Shown here: in pieces, positions 6,287 through 13,367 of the stretch | Layout of the letters: each line of letters begins with the position of its first letter | How positions within the stretch are numbered: position 1 is the stretch's first letter | Source: DATJLY01 sp035604195 | GTDB lineage: Bacteria > Pseudomonadota > Alphaproteobacteria > ATCC43930 > CGMCC-115725 | DNA: 13,679 nucleotides | Assembly: GCA_035604195.1 (NCBI GenBank) | Contig: DATNIY010000032.1 | Location: forward strand, 1 to 13,679 | Direction of reading: 5' to 3' | Program-made: the position numbers and the translations under genes | Notes under the pieces: model-generated | Database searches by the model: none | What the model was told of the DNA's origin: nothing | The model's input: the letters and a program-made list of their open reading frames with translations, nothing else

Positions 6287-6924
6287 CGCGTTGGGCGATG
6301 GTCGCCGATCTCCGCCGCTGCGTCGGCTGCCAGACCTGCACGGCGGCGTGCAAGCACGCCAACGGCACGCCGCCCGGCGTGCAGTGGCGCCGCGTGCTCG
6401 ACATGGAGACGGGCCACTATCCCGACGTCCGCCGCGCTTTCGTGCCGGTCGGCTGCATGCATTGCGACGCGCCGCCTTGCCGCGATGTTTGTCCCTCGAC
6501 GGCGACGCGCAAGCGCGCCGACGGCATCGTCACCATCGACTACGATCTCTGCATCGGCTGCAGCTATTGCGCCGTCGCCTGCCCGTACCAGGCGCGCCAC
6601 AAGACCGACCGCGCGAGCTTCGCCTATGGCGGCGGGCCGAGCCCGGCGGAAGCGGCGCGCTTCGACGAGGGGCGCCTGGCGGTGGCGACAAAATGTACCT
6701 TCTGCGTCGATCGCATCGATGCCGGACTGGAGAAGGGCCTGACGCCGGGCATCGACCCCGAGGCGACGCCGGCCTGCGTCACGTCCTGCATTGCCGGCGC
6801 CCTCCACTTCGGCGACGTCGAGGATCCCGCGAGCAACGTGTCGCGACTGCTGGCGGAAAATCGGCATTTCCGCATGCACGAGGAGCTCGGGACCGGCCCG
6901 GGCTTCTATTACCTCTGGGACTAG
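6283..6924 (+). CDS. padC: Phenylacetyl-CoA:acceptor oxidoreductase, four-cluster iron-sulfur subunit PadC
   Basis: This 213-residue protein is an electron-transfer subunit of the DmsB/PhsB/NrfC type with sixteen cysteines in four groups: C13, 16, 19, 23; C58, 61, 66, 70; C90, 93, 96, 100; and C138, 141, 165, 169. These would bind four [4Fe-4S] clusters that carry electrons from the molybdenum centre to the membrane subunit. The first and third groups show the classic CVGCQTC and CIGCSYC patterns, and the fourth ends CVTSCIAGALHFGD. No signal peptide is present. The start overlaps the padB stop (ATGA), and padD begins 2 nt after its stop, so the three genes are translationally coupled. The C-terminal FYYLWD is typical of this subunit family. 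Confidence 0.88.
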   Translation: MTRWAMVADLRRCVGCQTCTAACKHANGTPPGVQWRRVLDMETGHYPDVRRAFVPVGCMHCDAPPCRDVCPSTATRKRADGIVTIDYDLCIGCSYCAVACPYQARHKTDRASFAYGGGPSPAEAARFDEGRLAVATKCTFCVDRIDAGLEKGLTPGIDPEATPACVTSCIAGALHFGDVEDPASNVSRLLAENRHFRMHEELGTGPGFYYLWD

Positions 6925-6926
6925 CC

Positions 6927-7802
6927 ATGGATCGCATCGCCCCCTGGCTGCAAACCAACTGGGATCACCGCGCCGCGGGCAACTTCATCGGCGGCGGCAC
7001 CGGCAGCGGGCTGGCGATCTTCGCCGCGGCGAGCGAGCTTGCCGGCGGCAACCCGCCGCGGGCGGCCTACGTCCTGGCGGCGCTCTTCATCGTCGCCGGC
7101 CTCAGCCTCGTATGGCTCGAGATCGGCCGTCCCTGGCGGTTCCTCCACGTTTTCTTCAATCCGCAGACTTCGTGGATGACGCGCGAGGCACTGATCGCGC
7201 CGCCGCTCCTCATCGCGCTCGCCGCCGCCGCGTGGCATGGCGGTGCGGCGCTTGCGGCCGTCGCCGCGCTTCTCGCGCTGGCCTTCGTCTACTGCCAAGC
7301 CCGAATGCTGCGCGGATCAATGGGGATTCCGGCCTGGCGCGAGCCGCTGATCGTGCCGTTGGCCCTAGCCACCGGGCTTGCCGAGGGCGCGGGCGTCTTG
7401 CTTGCGCTGGCGATCGTCGCAGGCGCCGCTCCCAGCCGGTTCGTGCTGATCCTGGCGCTGCTCTCGCTGGTCGCGCGCTGGATCGCCTGGGCTGCCTATT
7501 GCCGGCACCTGGCGCGGCGCGGCGCACCCACCGCGACGCGGCAGGCGCTCCAAGCGATCGACTTGCAGGTGCTGGTCCTCGGCACGATCGCGCCGATTGC
7601 CCTGATCGCTGCGGCGCTCGGATTTGCCGACTACGCCGGTCCGATCGCGCTGGCGGCAGGCGTGCTCGGCCTTGCCGCGGGCTGGCTGATCAAGGACACG
7701 ATCCTCACGCGCGCCGCCTTCAATCAGGGATTCGCCGTGCCCCATCTGGCCCGGCTCGGCGCCGTGGGCAGTGATTCGAGCACACGACCGGGATGGAGCT
7801 GA
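6927..7802 (+). CDS. padD: Phenylacetyl-CoA:acceptor oxidoreductase, membrane anchor PadD (DmsC/NrfD-like)
   Basis: This 291-residue integral membrane protein anchors the complex and passes electrons to the quinone pool. I count about eight hydrophobic segments, the first near residues 18-38 and the second near 47-64. Between the second and third is the conserved loop LEIGRPWRFLHVFFNP followed by TSWMTREA, a hallmark of DmsC/NrfD-type anchors. The frame is open far upstream of the ATG at 6927, but that stretch is the out-of-frame shadow of padC; the ATG directly after the padC stop is the sensible start. The C-terminus carries a short polar tail. The ligase gene follows after 3 nt. Confidence 0.87.
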   Translation: MDRIAPWLQTNWDHRAAGNFIGGGTGSGLAIFAAASELAGGNPPRAAYVLAALFIVAGLSLVWLEIGRPWRFLHVFFNPQTSWMTREALIAPPLLIALAAAAWHGGAALAAVAALLALAFVYCQARMLRGSMGIPAWREPLIVPLALATGLAEGAGVLLALAIVAGAAPSRFVLILALLSLVARWIAWAAYCRHLARRGAPTATRQALQAIDLQVLVLGTIAPIALIAAALGFADYAGPIALAAGVLGLAAGWLIKDTILTRAAFNQGFAVPHLARLGAVGSDSSTRPGWS

Positions 7803-7805
7803 GCC

Positions 7806-9152
7806 ATGGCCACGCAACTCCTGCGCAATAGAGACCGCGATCGGCAGCATACTTATTTCTCGCCGGACGTCGAGACGATGCCACGGAAGCAGCTGCAACG
7901 GCTTCAGCTCGACCGCCTGCGCCGCGTGCTGCACCACGCCTATGCCAACGTGCCGCATTACCGCCGAAGCTTCGACGCGGCCCACGTCACGCCGTTCGCG
8001 CTGCGCGGGCTCGGCGATCTCCGGCGCTTTCCCTTCACCGCCAAGGCGGATTTGCGCGATAATTACCCCTTCGGCATGTTCGCCGTTCCGCGCGAGACGG
8101 TCATACGCCTCCATGCTTCCTCGGGCACGACGGGAAAACCCACCGTGGTCGGCTACACCGCCGCCGATCTTGCAAACTGGGCGCTGCTCATGGCGCGGTC
8201 GATGGTCTGCGCCGGTGTCCGGCCGGGCGACATCGTGCACAACGCCTATGGCTATGGGTTGTTTACCGGCGGGCTCGGTGCCCATGACGGGGCGCAGCGG
8301 CTCGGCTGCACCGTCGTGCCGGCTTCGGGCGGCGGCACCGAACGGCAGGTGACGCTGATGAAGGACTTTGGCGCCACGGTGCTCTGCGCCACGCCGTCCT
8401 ACGCGCTCAACATCGCCGAGGTCGCCGAGCGCATGGGCATCGACTTGCGCGGCGGGCCATTGCGCGTCGGGCTGTTCGGGGCCGAGCCGTGGAGCGATGC
8501 GCTGCGCCGCGAACTGGAAAACCGGTTGGGACTGAAGGCGATCGACGTCTACGGCCTCTCCGAGATCATGGGCCCGGGGGTTGCCGTCGAATGCCATGAG
8601 GCTCAGGCCGGATTGCACGGCTGGGAGGACCATTTCCTCTTCGAGACCGTCGACCCCGAAACCGGCGAGCCGCTCGGCGCGGACGAGACGGGAGAGCTGG
8701 TCATCACGGCGCTCACCAAGGAGGCGCTGCCGATGATCCGCTATCGCACCCGCGACATCACGCGGCTCACCGACGAGCCGTGCCGATGCGGCCGCACGCA
8801 TCTGCGCATTCGCCGCATCACCGGCCGCAGCGACGACATGTTGATCGTGCGCGGCGTCAACGTCTATCCCTCGCAACTCGAGGCGGCGCTGGTCGGCTTG
8901 CCCAGACTCTCGCCGCATTATCAGCTCGTCCTTGAACGCAAGGGACCGCTCGACCATGTGACGCTCGAGGTCGAAGCCGATCCCGCGGTGACGCTCGACG
9001 ACGCGACCTGCCGGTCGATCGCCCAGGCCGTCACGCATCACATCAAGGCGCTCCTGGGGATCACCTGCGACGTGGCGGTGCGGCGTCCGGGGGAGGTGCC
9101 GCGCTCCCAGGGCAAGGCGGTGCGCGTCCGCGACCTCCGGCCGAAGCCGTGA
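7806..9152 (+). CDS. paaK: Phenylacetate-CoA ligase (AMP-forming)
   Basis: This 448-residue enzyme of the adenylate-forming PaaK family activates phenylacetate (or a close aryl acetate/benzoate) with ATP and CoA. The P-loop ASSGTTGKPT lies at about 104-113; the A5 motif is VYGLSEIMGPG near residue 250; YRTRDI contains the ATP-ribose aspartate; and the PaaK-specific CRCGRTHLR is followed by ITGRSDDMLIVRGVNVYPSQ. The catalytic lysine of the C-terminal lid is K437 in SQGKAVRV. It sits 3 nt after padD and supplies the substrate for PadBCD, which is why phenylacetate is the preferred assignment. PadJ is the name used for the anaerobic equivalent. A benzoate-CoA or hydroxyphenylacetate ligase cannot be fully excluded, but those acting on benzoate are usually longer. 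Confidence 0.92.
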   Translation: MATQLLRNRDRDRQHTYFSPDVETMPRKQLQRLQLDRLRRVLHHAYANVPHYRRSFDAAHVTPFALRGLGDLRRFPFTAKADLRDNYPFGMFAVPRETVIRLHASSGTTGKPTVVGYTAADLANWALLMARSMVCAGVRPGDIVHNAYGYGLFTGGLGAHDGAQRLGCTVVPASGGGTERQVTLMKDFGATVLCATPSYALNIAEVAERMGIDLRGGPLRVGLFGAEPWSDALRRELENRLGLKAIDVYGLSEIMGPGVAVECHEAQAGLHGWEDHFLFETVDPETGEPLGADETGELVITALTKEALPMIRYRTRDITRLTDEPCRCGRTHLRIRRITGRSDDMLIVRGVNVYPSQLEAALVGLPRLSPHYQLVLERKGPLDHVTLEVEADPAVTLDDATCRSIAQAVTHHIKALLGITCDVAVRRPGEVPRSQGKAVRVRDLRPKP

Positions 9153-9198
9153 TCGCCGGGATGAAGGCGCCGCCGGGAGAGCGAAGGAGGCAATCGCG

Positions 9199-9702
9199 AT
9201 GGAACTGCGTCGACATGTCTGCCGCGCGCTTCATGAGGATCACGCCGCGACGATGGCCTTGCTCTTGCGCCTCGAGGCGCTGCTCGGGCGCCATGCCATG
9301 GACCGACCGCCGGAGCACACCAACGCCGATACGGCGCGGTTCGTGAAAGAGCTGATCCGCGCCGTCGATGCCGAGATCGGGCCGCATTTCGCCTTCGAGG
9401 AGGAAGTCGTGTTCCCTCTGCTTGCCGAGGCCGGCGAGCGGGAGATGGGCGAGGTTCTCGTGGGCGAGCATCGCGTGATCCTCCCGCTCGCCCAGCGCCT
9501 GGCGGAGCTGGCCCGCCTCGCGCGCGACACGGGTTTCGCCGTGGACCTGTGGGCGGAATTCCACGAGGTCGGCGCGGCGCTTGCACGGCTCCTCAGTTCG
9601 CATATCCTGAAGGAGGACATGGGTCTCTTGCCGGCGCTCGATGACGTTTTGGACGATGAGACCGACGGCCGGCTCGCCGTCGAGTTCGCGGCCCGCCGGT
9701 GA
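9199..9702 (+). CDS. Hemerythrin HHE-domain protein
   Basis: This 167-residue soluble protein is a four-helix-bundle hemerythrin-like domain. Likely iron ligands are H12 or H15 (LHEDH), H63 and E67 (HFAFEEE), H91 (GEHRVI), and H135 with E139/D140 (HILKEDMGLLP). Such diiron domains bind oxygen or nitric oxide, or help repair iron-sulfur clusters. A strong AAGGAGG ribosome site lies about 7 nt before the ATG. It is the same strand as, and 46 bp after, the ligase gene, within the pad operon, so oxygen sensing or scavenging to protect PadBCD and benzoyl-CoA reductase is a reasonable inference. There is no regulatory or signalling domain attached. Confidence 0.85.
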   Translation: MELRRHVCRALHEDHAATMALLLRLEALLGRHAMDRPPEHTNADTARFVKELIRAVDAEIGPHFAFEEEVVFPLLAEAGEREMGEVLVGEHRVILPLAQRLAELARLARDTGFAVDLWAEFHEVGAALARLLSSHILKEDMGLLPALDDVLDDETDGRLAVEFAARR

Positions 9703-9723
9703 ACGCAGCGACAGAAGAGGACG

Positions 9724-10224
9724 ATGATGCCGACGAAGCAACGTGACTCTGCAAAGCCTTCGCGCAAGGAATCCGTGAAGATACGCCCGCTCGTCGCCGG
9801 CGATCTCGACGCCGTCGTGGCGATCGACAAGGCCGTTTCCGGGCGGCCGCGCCGCGGCTTCTTCGCAAAGCGCCTGGCGCATCTGGCGCGCGAGCCCTCG
9901 GCCTTCGTCGCGCTCGCCGCCGAGCGGGGCAGTCGGCTGGTCGGCTTCGTCTTCGCTCGTATCTATGAAGGCGAGTTTGGAGGCAACCTTCCGGAGGCGG
10001 CGTTCGACGCCATCGGCGTCACCACCGAGGCGCGGCGTCTGGGCGTGGGGCGCCAGCTGATCGACGGCATGGCGGCGGCGATGCGCATCCACGGCATCAA
10101 GGAGATCGCGACCCAAGCCGACTGGACCGATACGGATCTCACCGCATTTTTCGCCGCCATGAAATTCTCTCTCGCGCCGCGGATCGTGCTCGAACGCTCG
10201 GTCGTTGCGACGAGCGCCGATTGA
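9724..10224 (+). CDS. GNAT-family N-acetyltransferase
   Basis: This 166-residue protein is a GNAT acetyltransferase. The domain starts at VKIRPLVAGDLDAVVAID, and the acetyl-CoA loop is RRLGVG within IGVTTEARRLGVGRQLIDG. It resembles the two other GNATs of the window: all begin the fold with IRPx..DL...I.ID and carry a G/GR.R..(Y/F)F segment after it. Two consecutive ATG codons (9724 and 9727) follow an AGAGG site; either could be used. It lies 21 bp after the hemerythrin gene and 17 bp before the next GNAT. Its substrate is not evident; small aromatic amines, as for BadL, are a hypothesis. Confidence 0.82.
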   Translation: MMPTKQRDSAKPSRKESVKIRPLVAGDLDAVVAIDKAVSGRPRRGFFAKRLAHLAREPSAFVALAAERGSRLVGFVFARIYEGEFGGNLPEAAFDAIGVTTEARRLGVGRQLIDGMAAAMRIHGIKEIATQADWTDTDLTAFFAAMKFSLAPRIVLERSVVATSAD

Positions 10225-10241
10225 AGGAGAGGAGAAGAGCC

Positions 10242-10784
10242 ATGCCACCGACGAGGCCCAAGCCGCAGCCCGCAAGCGCCGCCCCCGCCGAGATCGACTA
10301 CAGCAGCCCGAGCGGCGATGAATTCACCGCGCTTTCGCACGATCGCGTGCCGATCCGGTCGATGACCGGGAACGACCTCGGCGCCATCCTGCGCATCGAC
10401 AGGCGCATCACCGGCCGCGACCGCGCCGCCTATTTCAAGCGCAAGCTCGCCGAGGCCATGGAGGAGTCCGGCGTGTGCGTCTCGCTGGTCGCCGAGGTCG
10501 ACGGCCGGGTCTACGGCTTCATCATGGCGCGGGTCGACTTCGGCGAATTCGGCAGCCTCGAGCCGACGGCCGTCATCGACACGATCGGCGTCGATCCGAG
10601 CAACGGCCACAAGGGCGTGGGCAAAGCGCTGATATCGCAGCTCATGACCAATCTCGTCGGGCTGCGGGTCGAGCGCGTACGCACCGAGGTCGATTGGAAC
10701 CATTTCGGGCTGCTGAGCTTCCTCGACCGCATGGGCTTCCGCCCGCACCGCCGCCTCGCCCTCCGCCGTGCCGTCAGCGCCTAG
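10242..10784 (+). CDS. GNAT-family N-acetyltransferase
   Basis: This 180-residue protein carries a Pro/Ala-rich leader of about 40 residues and then a GNAT domain beginning VPIRSMTGNDLGAILRID. The acetyl-CoA loop is GHKGVG in IGVDPSNGHKGVGKALI, with Gly where Gln/Arg is common, and the end has the LSFLDRMGFRP motif. It is clearly related to the preceding GNAT (RITGRDRAAYFKRKL against AVSGRPRRGFFAKRL), suggesting tandem duplication and divergence. The ATG at 10242 follows a purine-rich AAGGAGAGGAG site; an in-frame TTG at 10221 lies inside that region and is unlikely. It is the last gene of the plus-strand operon. Confidence 0.82.
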   Translation: MPPTRPKPQPASAAPAEIDYSSPSGDEFTALSHDRVPIRSMTGNDLGAILRIDRRITGRDRAAYFKRKLAEAMEESGVCVSLVAEVDGRVYGFIMARVDFGEFGSLEPTAVIDTIGVDPSNGHKGVGKALISQLMTNLVGLRVERVRTEVDWNHFGLLSFLDRMGFRPHRRLALRRAVSA

Positions 10785-10826
10785 AATCAGAAATCGCCGC
10801 TAACCGTCGCCCCTCGCCCAAAATCT

Positions 10827-10856
10827 CGCCCGCTCATCCCGATGGGGTGAGGGGCG
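10827..10856. terminator. Strong hairpin between convergent operons
   Basis: CGCCC (10827-10831), a one-base bulge, and CTCATCCC (10833-10840) pair with GGGGTGAG (10844-10851) and GGGCG (10852-10856) around a 3-nt GAT loop, with one G:T pair. It lies in the 119-bp gap between the stop codons of the last GNAT and the ferredoxin, so it can serve as a bidirectional terminator. There is no T-run. The CTCATCCC/GGGGTGAGGGGCGGGG composition also resembles dispersed intergenic repeats of alphaproteobacteria. Confidence 0.55.
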
Positions 10857-10903
10857 GGGTCACGGGGAGGGGCGCGCCCGCGGCGCTCCCCGCGTCCGCG
10901 CGG

Positions 10904-11149
10904 TCAGCCGTGGAGCTGGTTGTACTTGGCGAGCAACTCCTCGCGCGATTCGCGGAAGTCCGGATGATCCAAGATGCAGTCGGCCGGGCAGACCAGCTTG
11001 CATTGCGGCTCGTCCTCGGCACCGATGCATTCCGTGCAGCGCAGTGGATCGATCACGTAGATGCCGTCGCCGACGGTGATCGCCTCGTTCGGGCAGACCG
11101 GACGGCAGGCGTCGCAATTGGTGCAGGTGTCGATGATGGTGAGTGCCAT
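10904..11149 (-). CDS. 2[4Fe-4S] ferredoxin of the benzoyl-CoA reductase operon
   Basis: This 81-residue ferredoxin has the Allochromatium-type arrangement: C9, C12, C15, C19 for one half and C38, C41, C50, C54 for the other, where the C41-C50 spacing is expanded to eight residues, plus C58. The helical C-terminal extension SREELLAKYNQLHG is usual for this type. These ferredoxins have very low potentials and donate electrons to ATP-dependent benzoyl-CoA reductase (BadB in R. palustris). An AGAGGA ribosome site precedes the ATG, and the gene follows bcrD by 30 nt on the same strand. No reductase for the ferredoxin itself is seen in the window. Confidence 0.92.
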   Translation of the reverse strand: MALTIIDTCTNCDACRPVCPNEAITVGDGIYVIDPLRCTECIGAEDEPQCKLVCPADCILDHPDFRESREELLAKYNQLHG

Positions 11150-11179
11150 GATGATCCTCTTTCCGTCCGTTCCGCCGCG

Positions 11180-12022
11180 TCAGGAAACCTTGGCGAGCTC
11201 GCCGAGCCGCGCCAGCTTCTCGTGGCGGAACGCGCCCCACAACGCCGCGCCGATCGCGCCGGCATAGACCGAATCGGGATGGCAGCGCACGGGATAGGTT
11301 ACCTTCTCCTTGGCCATCGCCTGCTGCATGGCGGCGACGAGACCTTCGTCGAGCGCGAGGCCGCCGGTCATGAGCACGACGCCCTCGATGGTGCCGATGG
11401 TCTTCAGCAGCTTGGCCAGGCGGTCGGCCATCGACGAGTGGATGCCCTTCAAGATGTTGGGCGCCGTGATGCCGCGCGAGACCATGTTGATGACGTCGGT
11501 CTCGGCCAGCACGGCGCAGATGCCGCTTACCGTCTCCGGGTTGTCGGCCTGCTTGGAGAGCATGCCGATCTCCTCATGGGCGATGCCGAGATAGCGGGCG
11601 ATGTTCTCGAGAAACTGACCGGAGCCCGACGCGCACTGGCTCGTCATCTTGTAGCTCAGCACCTTGCCCCTCGCGTCGAGGCGAATGGCGCGGCCGTGCA
11701 AGGCGCCGACATCGAGCGCCGCGCGCGCCTCGGGATCGAGGTAGATGGCGCCGCGCCCGTGCGTCGTCATGGAATAGAAATGGCCGGTGTGGAACGCCAG
11801 CGCCTCGCCTTCGCCCGTGGTCGCGACATAGGCCACGTCATCGCGCTTGAGCCCGGCCTCTTCGAGGATGCCGTCATAGGACTGCTCGGCGAGCTTGAAG
11901 GGATCGCCCTGGCGCACGCGCTCGATACGACGCACCAGCCAGCGCGTCTTGTCGCCCTCCACCTCGAACAACACGGCTTTCACGGCGCCGGTGCCGACAT
12001 CGATGCCTGCGGTTACGGCCAT
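11180..12022 (-). CDS. bcrD: Benzoyl-CoA reductase subunit D (ATPase, BadG/BcrD)
   Basis: This 280-residue protein is one of the two ASKHA-fold ATPase subunits that drive electrons into the BcrBC active-site subunits. The phosphate-1 motif is GIDVGTGAVKAV (6-17); the adenosine/phosphate-2 region includes LMTGGLALDEG near the C-terminus. C130 in SQCASGSG and C169 in GICAVLAETD are the two ligands it contributes to the [4Fe-4S] cluster bridging BcrA and BcrD. Length fits the known subunit. It begins 14 nt after bcrA with a GGAGAAAG site. The closest alternative, an activator of 2-hydroxyacyl-CoA dehydratase, is ruled out by the full Bcr gene order. Confidence 0.93.
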   Translation of the reverse strand: MAVTAGIDVGTGAVKAVLFEVEGDKTRWLVRRIERVRQGDPFKLAEQSYDGILEEAGLKRDDVAYVATTGEGEALAFHTGHFYSMTTHGRGAIYLDPEARAALDVGALHGRAIRLDARGKVLSYKMTSQCASGSGQFLENIARYLGIAHEEIGMLSKQADNPETVSGICAVLAETDVINMVSRGITAPNILKGIHSSMADRLAKLLKTIGTIEGVVLMTGGLALDEGLVAAMQQAMAKEKVTYPVRCHPDSVYAGAIGAALWGAFRHEKLARLGELAKVS

Positions 12023-12036
12023 GGCTTCTTTCTCCG

Positions 12037-13350
12037 TCAGTTCTCGATCGCGCGGCGGGCAAAGGCGGCGGCGCCCAGCGCACCGGTGTAGATCGAGTCG
12101 GGATTGATGTTGATGACGACGTCGCCGTAGTTCTCGCGGATGAGCTGGCGCAATTCCTTCACCGCCGCCTCGTTCTTGGCGACGCCGCCGGTGAAGGTGA
12201 ACTGGTCCCGCACGCCGCCCGAGCGCGAGATGATCGACATGGCGCGGAGGATGATCGAGCGGTGGAGACCGGCCATGATGTCCTCGCGCTTCTCGCCCAG
12301 CGCCAGCCGGTCGCGCAGCTCGGCGCCGGCGAAGACGGTGCAGGTCGAGTTGATGCGCACGACGCGCGTCGCCTTCATCGCCATCGGGCCGAGCTCGTGC
12401 AGCCCCAAATTCATTTCGTCGGCGATGTAGCCGAGATAGCGGCCGCAGCCGGCCGCGCAGCGGTCGTTCATCTGGAAATTCTCGACGATGCCGGTTCCGT
12501 CCACCTGGATGGCCTTGGTGTCCTGGCCGCCGATGTCGAGCACGGTGCGCGTCTTCGGGTACATCATGTGCGCGCCGAGGCCGTGGCAGAGGATCTCCGA
12601 GCGGATATGCTCTTTGGAGAAGGGCAGGGTCACCCGCCCGTAGCCGGTGCCGACGAGATAGGTCTCCTCGAGCGGGATCTCGAGCGCCTGACGCACCAGA
12701 CCGTCGATCCGGCCGACCAGCCCCGCGAATTCCGGCGATGCCGAGACGACGCGGTCGAGCGCCTTCAGATATTTGTCTTTCATCTCGCCCGCGGGTGGAC
12801 GGTTCTCCACGTCGATGATCGCCTTGTCGTAGACGTTGAGCAACAGGTCGTAGGAGAGCCCGGCGCGCTTCGCCGTCTCCTGCGCCAGGGCCATGAAGCG
12901 CGAGCCCGCGATGTCACGGAAGAAATCGGATTTCCGCTTGGCATCGGGAGCGAAGAGCAACGGCGCCTCGGCGCGCAACCGGACGAAGACGGCGGCGAGC
13001 GCTTCGCGCACCGCGCTTTCGCTGCCCTTGAAGCGGTCGCCTTTGACGTTGGCGAGGCAGGTATGCTCGAGATCGGCGAGCTGATCGAGGAACTGCTCCA
13101 GTCGGAAGTTGCGCTCGAGAGCGCCGAGGAACTGGTGGAGCATGCCGCCGAGGTCAGGCAGGGCAGCAAGCGCGCGCTGGAAAAGGGTGAAGCGCGTGTT
13201 GATGATCGCCTCGTGCTTGGCGACCCGCGTCGCCGTGTCGTAATTGGAGCGCGAATTGGTGATGCCGCGGCCGAGCACATCGAGGCGCTCGTCCATCAGC
13301 ACCGCCTTTGTCGTGGTGGAGCCGAGATCGACGCCGATGAAGCAGCGCAT
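12037..13350 (-). CDS. bcrA: Benzoyl-CoA reductase subunit A (ATPase, BadF/BcrA)
   Basis: This 437-residue protein, the length of R. palustris BadF, is the larger ASKHA ATPase subunit of ATP-dependent benzoyl-CoA reductase. The phosphate-1 motif is GVDLGSTTTKAV (6-17), followed by a subunit-specific insert region of about 200 residues. C298 and C302 (DRCAAGC) and C337 (NSTCTVFAG) lie around the cluster-binding site, with IGGQDTKAI and FTGGVAKNE as further nucleotide-binding loops. The frame is open far upstream, but the ATG at 13350 matches the family N-terminus and has a GGAGAGG ribosome site, 17 nt after the bcrB stop. Confidence 0.94.
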   Translation of the reverse strand: MRCFIGVDLGSTTTKAVLMDERLDVLGRGITNSRSNYDTATRVAKHEAIINTRFTLFQRALAALPDLGGMLHQFLGALERNFRLEQFLDQLADLEHTCLANVKGDRFKGSESAVREALAAVFVRLRAEAPLLFAPDAKRKSDFFRDIAGSRFMALAQETAKRAGLSYDLLLNVYDKAIIDVENRPPAGEMKDKYLKALDRVVSASPEFAGLVGRIDGLVRQALEIPLEETYLVGTGYGRVTLPFSKEHIRSEILCHGLGAHMMYPKTRTVLDIGGQDTKAIQVDGTGIVENFQMNDRCAAGCGRYLGYIADEMNLGLHELGPMAMKATRVVRINSTCTVFAGAELRDRLALGEKREDIMAGLHRSIILRAMSIISRSGGVRDQFTFTGGVAKNEAAVKELRQLIRENYGDVVININPDSIYTGALGAAAFARRAIEN

Positions 13351-13367
13351 GGGTCCTCTCCTTCGGC

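Noticed and set aside
7365..9041. Long minus-strand open frame opposite padD and the ligase.
   Set aside because: Antisense shadow in GC-rich DNA; the plus-strand genes show complete family motifs.
10475..12091. Long plus-strand open frame opposite bcrD and the ferredoxin, extending from the last GNAT.
   Set aside because: Shadow of the minus-strand bcr genes; its translation is an Arg/Ala/Gly/Asp-rich low-complexity sequence without family motifs, and the minus-strand proteins are clearly recognisable.
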